Of a stretch of 64,000 bases of DNA, positions 1 to 10,645 are shown in pieces (position 1 is the first letter of the stretch; each line of letters starts with the position of its first letter). The stretch lies in NCBI RefSeq assembly GCF_002993365.1, contig NZ_PVNP01000082.1:21892-85891 (forward strand), in the 5' to 3' direction. Source of the DNA: Marisediminitalea alba. Its GTDB lineage: Bacteria; Pseudomonadota; Gammaproteobacteria; Enterobacterales; Alteromonadaceae. Under the pieces are notes generated by a model. The model saw nothing but the letters and a program-made list of their open reading frames with translations, made no database searches and was not told the DNA's origin. The translations under genes and the position numbers were made by a program.

Positions 1-126
1 GTTACGAAGGGCCAGGTCATCGCGCTAATGGGGAGTACCGGACGTTCTACCGGCGCCCATGTCCATTACGAAGTCATTAAAGCAGGTCAGAAAGTCGATC
101 CACTCCCTTACGTTTACAAAAAATAG
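1..126 (+). CDS. M23/LytM family peptidase, C-terminal end only
   Basis: The window opens inside this gene; only the last 41 codons and a TAG stop are present. The translation holds the hallmark C-terminal part of an M23 (lysostaphin/LytM) fold: a G-x-x-G-x-S-T-G stretch followed by HVHYE, the H-x-H zinc-ligand motif, and then the usual VDPLPYV ending. Family members are envelope zinc endopeptidases cutting peptidoglycan cross-links, or inactive activators of amidases. With only the end visible I cannot tell which, nor whether there is a signal peptide or coiled coil. Its place directly upstream of secA is common in Alteromonadales. Confidence 0.85.
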   Translation, partial: VTKGQVIALMGSTGRSTGAHVHYEVIKAGQKVDPLPYVYKK

Positions 127-174
127 CGTAAGCCTCTATTACACGCCAATCAATCTATTGTAACGCGACAGATT

Positions 175-196
175 AATCTGCCGATCAGATTTTTTT
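175..196 (+). terminator. weak hairpin plus T-run between the M23 gene and secA
   Basis: A 6-bp stem (AATCTG/CAGATT) with a 5-nt loop is followed by seven T. It has only two G-C pairs, so it may be a weak terminator of the peptidase gene or part of the secA leader. It overlaps a 12-nt perfect palindrome at 169-180. Low confidence. Confidence 0.3.
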
Positions 197-233
197 GTTT
201 TTGATAAATCACAGAAGTGGAAATACCAACACA

Positions 234-2942
234 ATGTTTGCAAGCATGCTCAGGAAAGTATTTGGCAGTCGTAACGATCGACTATTAAAAAAATTACAAA
301 AGCACGTCAATGCCATTAATGCGCTGGAAGCAGAATACGAAGCCCTTGATGATGCTGCGCTAAAGCAGAAGACGGCAGAGTTTCAGCAACGCCTGAAAGA
401 CGGCGCGAGTCTCGATGATATTCTTATCGAAGCATTCGCAACCGTTCGTGAGGCCAGCAAACGTGTGTATGGCATGCGCCACTTCGATGTTCAGATGCTT
501 GGTGGACAGGTACTGCACTCCGGTAAAATTGCCGAGATGCGTACCGGTGAAGGTAAAACGCTGACCTCTACCTTACCCACTTACTTAAATGCACTCACCG
601 GCCGTGGTGTTCACGTGATTACCGTGAACGATTACCTGGCCAAACGGGATGCAAACTGGAGCCGCAGTTTATTTGAATATCTGGGCTTGACCGTGGGATG
701 TAACGTGCCAGGACTAGCGCCGGAGCAGAAGCGCGAGGCTTATCAGGCAGATATTACTTACGGTACTAACAACGAATTTGGTTTTGATTACCTGCGCGAT
801 AACATGGCGTTTAGCCCCCAGGATCGTGTGCAGCGTGAACTCTATTATGCGGTAATCGACGAAGTGGACTCCATCCTGATTGATGAAGCCCGTACGCCGT
901 TGATTATCTCTGGTGCCGCCGAAGACAGTTCAGAGCTGTACTTACGCATTAACCAGATTATTCCTGAACTGACCAGACAGGATAAAGAAGACGAAGAAGG
1001 TAAGCATGGCGATGGTGACTTCACCATTGATGAAAAGGCCAAGCAAATCCACCTCACAGAGCACGGTCAGATTCACGTTGAAGAAATCATGAAACGTGAA
1101 GGTCTGCTCAACGAAGAAGAATCGTTATTTGACGCCGGTAATATTTCTTTACTGCACCACGTAAATGCGGCCTTACGCGCCCACAAGCTGTTTACCAAAG
1201 ACGTCGACTACATCGTCAAAGACGATAACATTGTTATTGTTGATGAGCATACCGGCCGTACAATGGAAGGCAGACGCTGGTCAGAAGGTTTACACCAGGC
1301 GGTTGAAGCCAAAGAAGGCGTGAAGATTCAAAACGAAAACCAGACTCTGGCATCCATTACTTTCCAGAACTATTTCCGTTTATACGAAAAACTGTCGGGT
1401 ATGACAGGTACGGCTGACACCGAAGCCTTCGAATTTAATCATATCTACAGCCTCGAAACAGTGGTTATTCCTACCAACCGCGCCATGGTGCGGGATGATA
1501 AGGCAGATTTAATCTACCTGACGGCTCAGGAAAAATACGACGCCATTGTGGAAGATATTCGCCGCTGCGTTAAGCGTGGTCAGCCTACGCTGGTAGGTAC
1601 GGTGTCTATCGAAAACTCTGAGTTGCTGTCACGTATTCTCAAGAAAGAAAAGATTCCCCATAAGGTACTGAATGCCAAGTTCCATGCTCAGGAAGCCGAT
1701 ATCGTTGCGCAGGCCGGTCGGCCCGGCGCGGTAACTATTGCTACCAACATGGCGGGCCGTGGTACCGATATTGTGCTTGGTGGTAACTGGCAGGCGGAAG
1801 TCGATAAGCTGGAAAATCCAACCGAAGCCCAGATTCAGAAAATTAAAGAGCAGTGGGAAAAAGACCACGAGACCGTACTGGCTGCCGGTGGCCTGCACAT
1901 TATTGGTACCGAGCGCCATGAGTCACGTCGTATCGATAACCAGTTACGTGGTCGTGCTGGTCGTCAGGGTGACCCTGGGTCATCACGTTTTTATCTGTCA
2001 CTGGATGATGCCCTGATGCGTATTTTCGCCTCAGAAAAAATGGCCAGCATGATGAAACGTCTGGGCATGGAAAAAGGCGAAGCTATCGAGCATCCATGGG
2101 TAACCCGCGCAATTGAAAACGCCCAGCGCAAGGTAGAAGGACGCAACTTTGATATTCGTAAGCAGTTGCTGGAGTACGACGATGTTGCCAACGATCAACG
2201 TAAGGTGATTTACGAGCAGCGCAACGAACTGCTGGATGAGTCGGACATCAGTGAAACTGTACAGGCAATCCGCGAAGACGTTATCAGTGGCGTGGTAGAT
2301 GAGTACATTCCACCCCAGTCGCTGGAAGAAATGTGGGATGTGCCCGGGCTGGAGCAGCGTCTTAAGGCAGACTTTGCACTGGACGCGCCAATTCAGCAAT
2401 GGCTGGATGCAGACGACAAACTGTATGAAGAAAAACTGCGTGAGAAAATTCTGGATGAGTTAAACGCAGCTTACAAAGCCAAAGAAGACATGGTGGGTGA
2501 GCAGGTACTGCGTCAGTTTGAAAAAGCGGTGATGCTGCAGAACCTCGACAGTAACTGGAAAGAGCACCTGGCCGCCATGGACCATCTGCGTCAGGGCATT
2601 CACTTGCGCGGTTACGCTCAGAAAAATCCTAAGCAGGAATATAAGCGTGAAGCTTTTGAGTTATTCTCGAATATGCTGGAAGGGCTTAAGCTTGAGGTAA
2701 TTACCATTTTAAGCCGGGTGCAGGTTCGCGCTGAATCGGATGTTGAGAAAGTGGAAGAGCAACGTCGTCAGGCCGACGATGTACCTAAGAACTTCCAGCA
2801 TGCCGAAGCTGACGGTAAGCCATCAGAAGACGTGAGCGGCCCTCAGGCAGCCATGCGACAGGGGCCAAAAGTCGGTCGTAATGATCCTTGCCCCTGTGGT
2901 TCAGGCAAAAAATACAAGCAGTGTCACGGTAAATTAAGTTAA
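234..2942 (+). CDS. secA: protein translocase subunit SecA
   Basis: SecA is the ATPase motor that drives unfolded preproteins through SecYEG across the inner membrane. The protein is nearly collinear with E. coli SecA (902 aa here, 901 there). Visible are the KVFGSRNDR start, Walker A GEGKT near residues 105-109, the [15 protein letters not shown] region near 210, [12 protein letters not shown] of the second motor domain, the [23 protein letters not shown] helical region, and the C-terminal zinc and SecB/lipid-binding motif [13 protein letters not shown]. The ATG at 234 was chosen because it places the conserved start as in relatives. An in-frame TTG at 195 adds 13 non-conserved residues, and an ATG at 246 is a possible alternative. 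No secM-like ORF is seen upstream. Confidence 0.97.
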   Translation: MFASMLRKVFGSRNDRLLKKLQKHVNAINALEAEYEALDDAALKQKTAEFQQRLKDGASLDDILIEAFATVREASKRVYGMRHFDVQMLGGQVLHSGKIAEMRTGEGKTLTSTLPTYLNALTGRGVHVITVNDYLAKRDANWSRSLFEYLGLTVGCNVPGLAPEQKREAYQADITYGTNNEFGFDYLRDNMAFSPQDRVQRELYYAVIDEVDSILIDEARTPLIISGAAEDSSELYLRINQIIPELTRQDKEDEEGKHGDGDFTIDEKAKQIHLTEHGQIHVEEIMKREGLLNEEESLFDAGNISLLHHVNAALRAHKLFTKDVDYIVKDDNIVIVDEHTGRTMEGRRWSEGLHQAVEAKEGVKIQNENQTLASITFQNYFRLYEKLSGMTGTADTEAFEFNHIYSLETVVIPTNRAMVRDDKADLIYLTAQEKYDAIVEDIRRCVKRGQPTLVGTVSIENSELLSRILKKEKIPHKVLNAKFHAQEADIVAQAGRPGAVTIATNMAGRGTDIVLGGNWQAEVDKLENPTEAQIQKIKEQWEKDHETVLAAGGLHIIGTERHESRRIDNQLRGRAGRQGDPGSSRFYLSLDDALMRIFASEKMASMMKRLGMEKGEAIEHPWVTRAIENAQRKVEGRNFDIRKQLLEYDDVANDQRKVIYEQRNELLDESDISETVQAIREDVISGVVDEYIPPQSLEEMWDVPGLEQRLKADFALDAPIQQWLDADDKLYEEKLREKILDELNAAYKAKEDMVGEQVLRQFEKAVMLQNLDSNWKEHLAAMDHLRQGIHLRGYAQKNPKQEYKREAFELFSNMLEGLKLEVITILSRVQVRAESDVEKVEEQRRQADDVPKNFQHAEADGKPSEDVSGPQAAMRQGPKVGRNDPCPCGSGKKYKQCHGKLS

Positions 2943-2961
2943 ACCGAAAGCGCTGAATAAG

Positions 2962-3003
2962 AGGCTGGTTATCTGTGGTGAGCAGGTTGCCAGCCTTTTT
3001 TTT
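2962..3003 (+). terminator. terminator-like hairpin between secA and mutT
   Basis: A 7-bp stem AGGCTGG/CCAGCCT (2962-2968 and 2990-2996) with a 21-nt loop is followed by eight or so T. It ends about 20 nt before the mutT start, so mutT either depends on read-through or has its own promoter. The long loop makes it a modest terminator. Confidence 0.55.
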
Positions 3004-3024
3004 GAGCAAAACAGGTAATGAGAT

Positions 3025-3429
3025 ATGAAATACATCGATGTGGCAGTAGGGGTAATCCTGCGCGATAACCAAGCCTTTGTCTGTTTACGCGCCAGTGATA
3101 AGCATCAGGGCGGTAAGTGGGAGTTTCCCGGCGGCAAAGTCGAGCCAGGCGAATCACCGGAGCTTGCGCTGGGCAGAGAATTGCAGGAAGAAGTGGCCAT
3201 TGTAACCACGCAGTGTGATTCACTTATACTCATTGAGCACGATTACGGTGATAAGTGTGTACGTTTGCATGTGTACACTGTTACCGGGTTCGACGGCGAA
3301 CCCACCGGTGCCGAAGGCCAGTCGGGTAAATGGCTGGCACTGGATAACCTGAATTACGATGACTTCCCGGCAGCTAACCGGGAAATCATTGATGCTCTGA
3401 TGGCACAACAAGCGAAGACGACAAGTTAA
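3025..3429 (+). CDS. mutT: 8-oxo-dGTP diphosphatase MutT
   Basis: A Nudix hydrolase that cleans 8-oxo-dGTP from the nucleotide pool and so prevents A-to-C transversions. At 134 aa it matches E. coli MutT (129 aa). The start [15 protein letters not shown], the [14 protein letters not shown] segment and the [20 protein letters not shown] ending are typical. The Nudix box [21 protein letters not shown] keeps its catalytic glutamates, but the glycine that normally follows (EExG) is Ala (EEVAI). Its place after secA is the classic gammaproteobacterial order. The 3' end overlaps the convergent chemoreceptor gene by 4 bp. Confidence 0.93.
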   Translation: MKYIDVAVGVILRDNQAFVCLRASDKHQGGKWEFPGGKVEPGESPELALGRELQEEVAIVTTQCDSLILIEHDYGDKCVRLHVYTVTGFDGEPTGAEGQSGKWLALDNLNYDDFPAANREIIDALMAQQAKTTS

Positions 3430-5348
3430 AACCGGTAGCGTTTAAGTTGTTGCTGCATGCTGCTGATTTCGTCGACCAGTTGCGCACAGTTTTGCGCAAC
3501 CTGGCGGGCGTATTCACTGTTCTGATTGCCCACATCCTGAATACTGCTCAGACGTTTGGCCACATCCTCGGTGATGCTGGCCTGCCGTGACGCCATGGTC
3601 GCCGCTTCCTGATTTAACTCAGTAATGGTAGCCACTGCATGCAGTGACTTCTCCAGGGACTCGCCGGCGTTTTGTGTCACTTGCACAGTAGCAAACGCAT
3701 TGTCCTTGTTTTGCTGCATTTTATCAGCCGCCTCCCGACTGCCCTGTTGCAAGCGCTCAATCATCACGCGGATTTCTTCTGTAGATGACTGGGTGCGACT
3801 GGCCAGTGAGCGGACTTCGTCTGCGACCACGGCGAACCCGCGGCCTTGCTCTCCGGCTCGCGCAGCCTCAATCGCTGCATTGAGTGCCAGTAGATTTGTT
3901 TGCTCAGCGATATTACGTATAACATCCATGACGCCACTGATTTGTTCACTGGCAGCAGCCAGTTCATTGATAACCTGAACCGACGTATCGATATTTTGTG
4001 CCTGGGCCTCAATGTCCTTAATGGTTGCTGACAACACACTAACACTGTTGCGGGTATCACGGTCGGCTGCGCCGGCGGCTTCATTTGAATGGTTAATATT
4101 GGAGGAGACCGCCAGCGCATTTTCCTGTAGCGTGGTTAATGCGTCGCCGATGGCACTGGTTTCACCGGTAAGTTCTGTTACTGTCGAACTGGATTTCACC
4201 GCAGTGTCATTAAGTTGCCGGGACTGGGAAAGCATGGTGTCTGTGGCCTGATTTACGCTCCTCAGAGTGGTCTGTAGTTGCGAAAGCAGTTTATTAAACC
4301 CTTTTGCCATCTGGCCAAATTCGTCGCTGGTGTTGGCATTAAAGCGAAAGGTTAAGTCGCCTTCGCCCGAAGCAAGGTCGTATATCACTGCAATAAATTC
4401 ATCCAGTGGCTTACCGACAAAATGTCTTATCAGATAGAATAACGCCACCAGGATAACCCCACTGACGACTATAATTTTGAGCAATATCGACAATACCGCA
4501 CTGGTAACCAAGGCCGATTTTTCGTCATTTGAAGCCGCCAGTATTAACTCGTAGCCCCACTTCTCGAACGGAACTACGGTGACTTCCCATTCATCGCTGG
4601 CATTGCTGAGCGCACTGTTAACTAAACTTTCATTAACGTGGGAAGAATACATTCGAAGGTTACCCTTGCTGTCTTTCAGAGCGACAAATCCCTCTTCAAG
4701 TAATTTGCTTTTGGTTATGGCTTCTTCGAGAACATTGAGATCGGCAGAATAGCCCACGTACCAAATACCTATGACTTGTTGAGCCGCATTAAACATCGGC
4801 TCGTAAGCAGTGAGGTAAGGACTGCCGAGAATATCCACCGCGCCATAATAGGCTTTACGTTGTTTGATCTGCGCCATAGCTTTACCTTGCGGTGCCAGCT
4901 TGGTACCAATCGCCCGTTCACCGTCTTTGATAACATTGGTGCTGACCCGAATAAAATCATCGCCGGTTTTGCTAAACAGTGTAGCGGTGCCACCCATTAC
5001 AGAGGTAAGACCGTCAACCAATGCAAAGTTATTGGCCTGTGCTTCGCCGCCAATAAACAGTTGGGTGGCCGGTGTCTGCTTCACCATTACTTCGCCACCC
5101 TGAGAGGGAATACCCATTTCATTCCCGCGTTCTTTTAGCAGTTTCATACTGCTAACCACACGTTCGTGCATTAGAGAATCAGTGACGGTGAGAATATTTG
5201 TCAGCCTGGCCGACAACTGTTCTTTTTGCTGGTTTATCTTATCTTCAGCCTCTGAGGAGGCTGAAACAGAAGTAATAATCGCAATCACCACCGCAAAAGC
5301 GGCAATGACCACTGTGATAGCAATTAGAAATTTACGCTGAATGGACAT
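3426..5348 (-). CDS. methyl-accepting chemotaxis protein with Cache sensor
   Basis: A transmembrane chemoreceptor. In order: a membrane segment at about 8-28; a large periplasmic sensor (about 30-280) with Cache-type traits, including [13 protein letters not shown] and [23 protein letters not shown], resembling Cache_3/Cache_2 fusions; a second membrane helix at about 281-308; a HAMP linker; and a cytoplasmic coiled-coil signalling domain with the nearly invariant tip [18 protein letters not shown] and [12 protein letters not shown]. The tip should contact CheA/CheW, and Glu/Gln methylation sites are expected on the helices. There is no C-terminal CheR/CheB-tethering pentapeptide (it ends in QQLKRYRF). 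The ligand cannot be read from sequence. It is a single-gene unit with GGAG upstream of the ATG. Confidence 0.93.
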   Translation of the reverse strand: MSIQRKFLIAITVVIAAFAVVIAIITSVSASSEAEDKINQQKEQLSARLTNILTVTDSLMHERVVSSMKLLKERGNEMGIPSQGGEVMVKQTPATQLFIGGEAQANNFALVDGLTSVMGGTATLFSKTGDDFIRVSTNVIKDGERAIGTKLAPQGKAMAQIKQRKAYYGAVDILGSPYLTAYEPMFNAAQQVIGIWYVGYSADLNVLEEAITKSKLLEEGFVALKDSKGNLRMYSSHVNESLVNSALSNASDEWEVTVVPFEKWGYELILAASNDEKSALVTSAVLSILLKIIVVSGVILVALFYLIRHFVGKPLDEFIAVIYDLASGEGDLTFRFNANTSDEFGQMAKGFNKLLSQLQTTLRSVNQATDTMLSQSRQLNDTAVKSSSTVTELTGETSAIGDALTTLQENALAVSSNINHSNEAAGAADRDTRNSVSVLSATIKDIEAQAQNIDTSVQVINELAAASEQISGVMDVIRNIAEQTNLLALNAAIEAARAGEQGRGFAVVADEVRSLASRTQSSTEEIRVMIERLQQGSREAADKMQQNKDNAFATVQVTQNAGESLEKSLHAVATITELNQEAATMASRQASITEDVAKRLSSIQDVGNQNSEYARQVAQNCAQLVDEISSMQQQLKRYRF

Positions 5349-5392
5349 ACTTACTCCGGCAACTATCGGGTTTTGCTGGCGTCCCTGCCTGG

Positions 5393-5421
5393 CAAAAAAT
5401 GCAGCAGCTAAATTGGCTGCT
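5393..5421 (-). terminator. probable terminator of the srmB-rdgB-hemW transcript
   Basis: On the minus strand a 6-bp AGCAGC/GCTGCT stem with a 7-nt loop is followed, after three bases, by a run of six T. It lies downstream of hemW and ahead of the chemoreceptor start, where a terminator would be expected. The short stem and offset T-run make it moderate. Confidence 0.45.
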
Positions 5422-5500
5422 TTGTTATTACTAGTTAATAGTAGAGTAAATTTACGATTCAGCTAATTTTTTGAAATGAATCTGATTGTCACCGGCGTTT

Positions 5501-6640
5501 CTAAACAAAAGCGCTAAGTAAGGTATTAAGGTATCGACGCCCCAGGGAGGTGACCTGCCAGTCGTTTGCTGTTTCAGCCAGCAACCCATTACTGATAGCC
5601 TGACCAATAGCATCTTGCTGTGGCGTGGTGAGAGAGGTACCGGTGAGTGCCGCGAAATCGGCTTTTGGGCAGGGCTCCACTAGTCGAAAACGGTTCATAA
5701 AAAACTCAAAGGCCAGATCGTCTTCCTCAACCTGGTTTTGATGATCAAGGTAAGGCCGGTTAAGTGTCATGTAACCACGGGGATGCTTTACTTTTACCGT
5801 GCGGTCAATAGAGCGATTCTCGATGTTGGTTAATTTGCCATGGGCGCCGCAACCAATGCCAATATAGTCGCCAAATCGCCAGTAGTTGAGGTTGTGCTTG
5901 CATTGGTTTCCGGGTTTACTATAGCCGGATATTTCGTATTGCTCGTAACCAGATGCCGCCAGTAATTTGTGACCTTCAGCCTGGATATCCCATAGAATAT
6001 CATCGTCAGGTAATTCCGGCGGCCTGGAGTAAAACGGTGTATTAGGTTCAATAGTGAGCTGATACCAGGATAAATGCTTTGGCTGCTGGTTTATTGCCTG
6101 GCTTAAGTCATCGAGTGCGTTCTGCAGGGTCTGCTCCGGTAAGCCGTGCATAAGATCTACGTTAAAGCTTTTAACACCACTTTGTTCGGCTTGTGTAATC
6201 GCGAATAAAGCCTGGGCCGGGTCGTGAATGCGCCCCAGCGCGTTTAAATGCCTGGCCTGAAAGCTTTGAATACCAATAGAAAAACGGTTTACCCCTGCGG
6301 CTACGTATCCTTCAAACCGGGCCGCCTCTATGGTGCCAGGATTGGCCTCCAGCGTTATTTCGATGTCTTTGGCGAAGGGCACGCGTTTTTGCGCCTCAGT
6401 AAGCAGGTAGCCAATGCTTTCGGGACTAAACAGACTTGGCGTGCCGCCGCCGATAAATATGGTTTCTACCGGCCGCTCACCGGTGAAGCGGGCGTCCTGC
6501 TCTAAATCGGCCAGTAAATGGGCGATATATTCCTGCTCTGGTAGCCCGCTTTTCAGCGCGTGGGAATTAAAGTCACAGTAGGGGCATTTTTGCACACACC
6601 AGGGAATGTGAATGTACAGGCCCAGAGGGGGTAACCGCAT
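5501..6640 (-). CDS. hemW: heme chaperone HemW (radical SAM)
   Basis: HemW belongs to the HemN-like radical SAM family but acts as a heme-trafficking protein, not as a coproporphyrinogen oxidase. The N-terminus has LYIHIPWCVQKCPYCDFNSH, the CxxxCxxC 4Fe-4S/SAM motif with the extra Cys of HemW, then FIGGGTPSLF, ITLEANPGT and VNRFSIGIQSF. The HemN C-terminal domain follows. Length 379 aa is normal. Its ATG overlaps the rdgB stop codon by one base (TAATG), so translation is probably coupled. This rdgB-hemW order is widespread in gammaproteobacteria. Older annotations call such genes hemN or yggW. Confidence 0.95.
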   Translation of the reverse strand: MRLPPLGLYIHIPWCVQKCPYCDFNSHALKSGLPEQEYIAHLLADLEQDARFTGERPVETIFIGGGTPSLFSPESIGYLLTEAQKRVPFAKDIEITLEANPGTIEAARFEGYVAAGVNRFSIGIQSFQARHLNALGRIHDPAQALFAITQAEQSGVKSFNVDLMHGLPEQTLQNALDDLSQAINQQPKHLSWYQLTIEPNTPFYSRPPELPDDDILWDIQAEGHKLLAASGYEQYEISGYSKPGNQCKHNLNYWRFGDYIGIGCGAHGKLTNIENRSIDRTVKVKHPRGYMTLNRPYLDHQNQVEEDDLAFEFFMNRFRLVEPCPKADFAALTGTSLTTPQQDAIGQAISNGLLAETANDWQVTSLGRRYLNTLLSAFV

Positions 6641-7244
6641 TACAGACCTTTAATACGTGCCAGCAACTGTTGCATGGCCAGACCGCGATGACTCACCGCG
6701 TTCTTCTGGGCTTTTTCAAGTTCAGCAGCTGTGCACTTAAACTCGTCCACATAAAATACAGGGTCGTAGCCAAAACCGCCTTCACCATGAGGATGGCGGG
6801 TAATGCTGCCGTGCCATTGCCCTTCACTAATAAACGGGATAGGGTCGTCAGCGTGGCGCATCATGACCAGTACACACTGAAAGTGCGCGGCACGGTTTGC
6901 GTTGTCTTCGCCTAAAGCGGTAAGTAATCGCGCAATGTTGTCGCTGTCTGAGGCGTCTTCTCCGGCGTAACGTGCCGAGTAAATACCCGGAGCACCTTGC
7001 AAAGCATCAACCACCAGGCCAGAGTCATCGGCGATAGCGGGTAAACCGGTTTCCTGCGCTGCATGGCGGGCCTTAATAATGGCATTTTCCACAAAGGTGG
7101 TACCGGTCTCCGGCACACTGCTGACGTTGAACTCACTTTGCGGCAACACTTCGATATTAAGCGGTGCGAACAAGCTGGCAAACTCTTTGACTTTCCCGGC
7201 GTTACCGGTAGCCAGAACCACTTTAGCAGGCAGTGACATAATCA

Positions 7245-7245
<1 letters not shown>
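6640..7245 (-). CDS. rdgB: dITP/XTP pyrophosphatase RdgB (Ham1 family)
   Basis: A nucleotide pool sanitising enzyme that hydrolyses dITP, ITP and XTP to monophosphates and pyrophosphate, keeping deaminated purines out of DNA. Family signatures are clear: VVLATGNAGKVKEF at the N-terminus, PETGTTFVENAIIKARHAA, and ADDSGLVVDALQGAPGIYSARYAG, with FGYDPVF and SHRGLAMQQL near the C-terminus. Length 201 aa is typical. Two starts are possible, ATG 7245 (overlapping the srmB stop by one base) or ATG 7239, which would begin MSLPAKVVLATGN as in most homologues. It sits between srmB and hemW with one-base stop/start overlaps on both sides. Confidence 0.95.
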
Positions 7246-8453
<1,208 letters not shown>

Positions 8454-8491
8454 AAAAATACGTCTGTCGCATGAATGGCGCTATTGTAGCA

Positions 8492-9613
8492 TTAAATCTG
8501 CTGAACGCCGTGATTTGTGATGCTCTGTTCAATCTGTTTTAGCCGTTGCTGGCTAAGTTGCTGTTTGATGTCGGGACCTTTATGCCCGGCAGCAATAATG
8601 GCTTTCACATCTACCTGATTAGCCGCTGTCAGGGCACTGGTAAATACTGCATTAAAATGTTGCCCTTGCTTAGGATAAACAACGGTAAACAGCGGCATCA
8701 GGCGCTCGAGTCGTTCGGGGCGGCGCCAGGCATCGCAGGTATTGAGCGCGTCCAGTAGCCATTCGCTGTGGTGAATGTGTTCGGCCAGTGAAGGCAGAAT
8801 TCTTGCCGCCAGTTGCGCACAGTCGGCTTCCTGATTGGGTACCTTGAGTCTTTTTTGCAGAGCTTCTAAAGACTGTTGTTCAAGGGGCCAGCATACTGTC
8901 GCCCACCGCACAGCTAACGGATGTTCAGATGCTGCTGCCTGCTGCAGTGAATCTGTTATTGATTCATCTGATATGACCGCTTCAAGTTCTGGCATCCAGG
9001 CCTTAAGTGCGCCGCATTGCTGTAATACGCTAAGATACACTTCGGGGTTATCTTCCATTAGCGCCCGGCGTGTCTCCTGCCATACGCGCTCCGCACTCAA
9101 ATGGCGGATATCGTCAGAAGTTGCCATGACTTGCATTAGCTTCATGGTTTCTTCTGCCACGCTAAACCCCAGGTAAGCGTAGCGGGCGGCAAACCGTGCA
9201 ACCCGGAATATACGCAGTGGATCCTCGCTAAAAGCCGAAGATACATGGCGCAGTAACCGCTGCTGCAAATCTGCCTGGCCATTGTACGGGTCAATGAGTT
9301 CGCCGCTGGCGGATTCTGCCATGGCATTGATGGTGAGATCCCGACGCAGCAGGTCTTCTTCAAGGGTCACATCAGGCGTGGCATGGCAGCTGAAACCAGT
9401 GTAGCCGCCGCCGGTTTTTCTTTCGGTGCGGGCAAGAGCATATTCTTCCTGAGTTTGCGGGTGCAGGAACACCGGGAAGTCTTTGCCCACCTGCGTATAA
9501 CCTTCAGCCAGTAACTGCGCCGGCGTTGCGCCCACTACTACCCAGTCACGCTCGGTGACTTTGCGATGAAGTAATTTGTCGCGTACTGCGCCGCCAACCA
9601 GATAAACCTGCAT
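8492..9613 (-). CDS. cca: CCA tRNA nucleotidyltransferase, HD motif not seen
   Basis: Adds or repairs the 3'-terminal CCA of tRNAs. The catalytic head is textbook class II: YLVGGAVRDKLL, ERDWVVVGATP, DFPVFLHPQTQEEYALARTERKTG, RRDLTINAMA, and FSEDPLRIFRVARFAARY. In E. coli Cca an HD phosphohydrolase domain follows, with metal-binding His/Asp. Here that stretch (roughly residues 205-300 of 373) is shortened and shows no H...HD signature, so the 2',3'-cyclic phosphodiesterase/phosphatase activity is probably lost. I start at ATG 9613 because homologues begin MxxYLVGGAVRD. ATG 9643 adds ten residues and has a better-placed AGG, so it remains possible. Confidence 0.92.
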   Translation of the reverse strand: MQVYLVGGAVRDKLLHRKVTERDWVVVGATPAQLLAEGYTQVGKDFPVFLHPQTQEEYALARTERKTGGGYTGFSCHATPDVTLEEDLLRRDLTINAMAESASGELIDPYNGQADLQQRLLRHVSSAFSEDPLRIFRVARFAARYAYLGFSVAEETMKLMQVMATSDDIRHLSAERVWQETRRALMEDNPEVYLSVLQQCGALKAWMPELEAVISDESITDSLQQAAASEHPLAVRWATVCWPLEQQSLEALQKRLKVPNQEADCAQLAARILPSLAEHIHHSEWLLDALNTCDAWRRPERLERLMPLFTVVYPKQGQHFNAVFTSALTAANQVDVKAIIAAGHKGPDIKQQLSQQRLKQIEQSITNHGVQQI

Positions 9614-9679
9614 GCTTACAATCTGCTGTTGAATAATGGGCATATTATGCCTGAGTAAACACCTGAAAACACGGTGTTG

Positions 9680-9707
9680 TTGACTTCAACCGACAGTCTG
9701 ATAGTTT
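9680..9707 (+). promoter_or_regulatory. candidate sigma-70 promoter for gspA-gspB
   Basis: TTGACT (9680-9685) and TAGTTT (9702-9707) are 16 bp apart, upstream of the ATG at 9740. The -35 is good and the -10 mediocre. If real, it rules out the TTG at 9674 as the gspA start. Confidence 0.4.
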
Positions 9708-9739
9708 ACCGGACATATGGACAGTTCAGCTGGCACAAC

Positions 9740-10645
9740 ATGTTTTTACAATATTTCGGGTTAACTGATAATCCGTTCTCCATCGCGCCCAACCCTGATT
9801 ACCTGTATATGAGCCCGCGTCACAAGGAAGCGCTGGCGCATCTTACCTTTGGGTTGCGGGAAAGTGGCGGCTTCGTAATGCTAACCGGCGAAGTGGGCAC
9901 CGGCAAAACTACCGTTTCGCGTAAGTTGTTGCAGCAGTTGCCCGATTCAACCCAGGTGGCGATGATCCTTAATCCCACCTTGTCAGCTATTGAGCTGCTG
10001 GCAACGGTGTGCGATGAGCTTAATATTGAAACCGATCCTAATCAGGCCAGCCTGAAATACTTTACCGATAAGATTTTACAAAAACTGGCAGATAACCATA
10101 ACGCCGGTAAGAACACCGTGCTGATGATCGATGAAGCGCAGCACCTGTTACCGGAGGTGCTCGAGCAACTCCGGTTGTTGACCAACTTGGAAACCAATCG
10201 CGAAAAGCTGCTTAAGGTGGTGCTGATTGGTCAGCCTGAGTTACAGCAATTGTTAAAACGTAATGAGCTGCGTCAGTTGGCGCAGCGGATCACCGCACGT
10301 TATCATCTGTTACCCCTCAATGCCGACGAAGTAAAAGCTTATGTGAACCATCGCCTGAGTGTGGCCAACGGCGATTTATCAGTATTCAGTGCAGCCACGG
10401 TGCGCACCATGTACCGGGTAACTGCCGGGATCCCTCGGGTAATTAATTTGCTTTGCGACAGAGCCATGACCCTGGCTTTTACCCAGCAAAAACCGGTAGT
10501 CAAAAAGCACCTGTTTTTAGCGGCGGCAGAACAAATTTTAGGTGAAGACGTGGTACAGCAGCGCCTGCGCGGCCAGCAAACACTGATATACGCCGGTATT
10601 TTCTTCAGCGCCCTGGTGGGCGGCTATTTGTGGGGCATGGCATGA
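9740..10645 (+). CDS. gspA: ExeA/GspA-like AAA ATPase
   Basis: An ATPase of the ExeA/GspA family, which with GspB helps place the type II secretion secretin in the outer membrane across peptidoglycan. The N-terminus FGLTDNPFSIAPNPDYLYMSPRHKEAL is the family signature. Walker A GEVGTGKTT is near residue 50, Walker B VLMIDEAQHL near 130-140, followed by sensor motifs and the helical lid with ITARYHLLPL. A hydrophobic helix ends the protein (LIYAGIFFSALVGGYLWGMA), as expected for an inner-membrane anchor. It lacks the C-terminal periplasmic peptidoglycan-binding domain of Aeromonas ExeA, being 301 aa. ATG 9740 is chosen over a TTG at 9674. It overlaps the next gene by ATGA. Confidence 0.85.
   Translation: MFLQYFGLTDNPFSIAPNPDYLYMSPRHKEALAHLTFGLRESGGFVMLTGEVGTGKTTVSRKLLQQLPDSTQVAMILNPTLSAIELLATVCDELNIETDPNQASLKYFTDKILQKLADNHNAGKNTVLMIDEAQHLLPEVLEQLRLLTNLETNREKLLKVVLIGQPELQQLLKRNELRQLAQRITARYHLLPLNADEVKAYVNHRLSVANGDLSVFSAATVRTMYRVTAGIPRVINLLCDRAMTLAFTQQKPVVKKHLFLAAAEQILGEDVVQQRLRGQQTLIYAGIFFSALVGGYLWGMA

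Noticed and set aside
1738..2016. Long alternative-frame and antisense frames inside secA, fliK and mutS
   Set aside because: They overlap clearly homologous genes, have no ribosome sites and show no recognisable domains.
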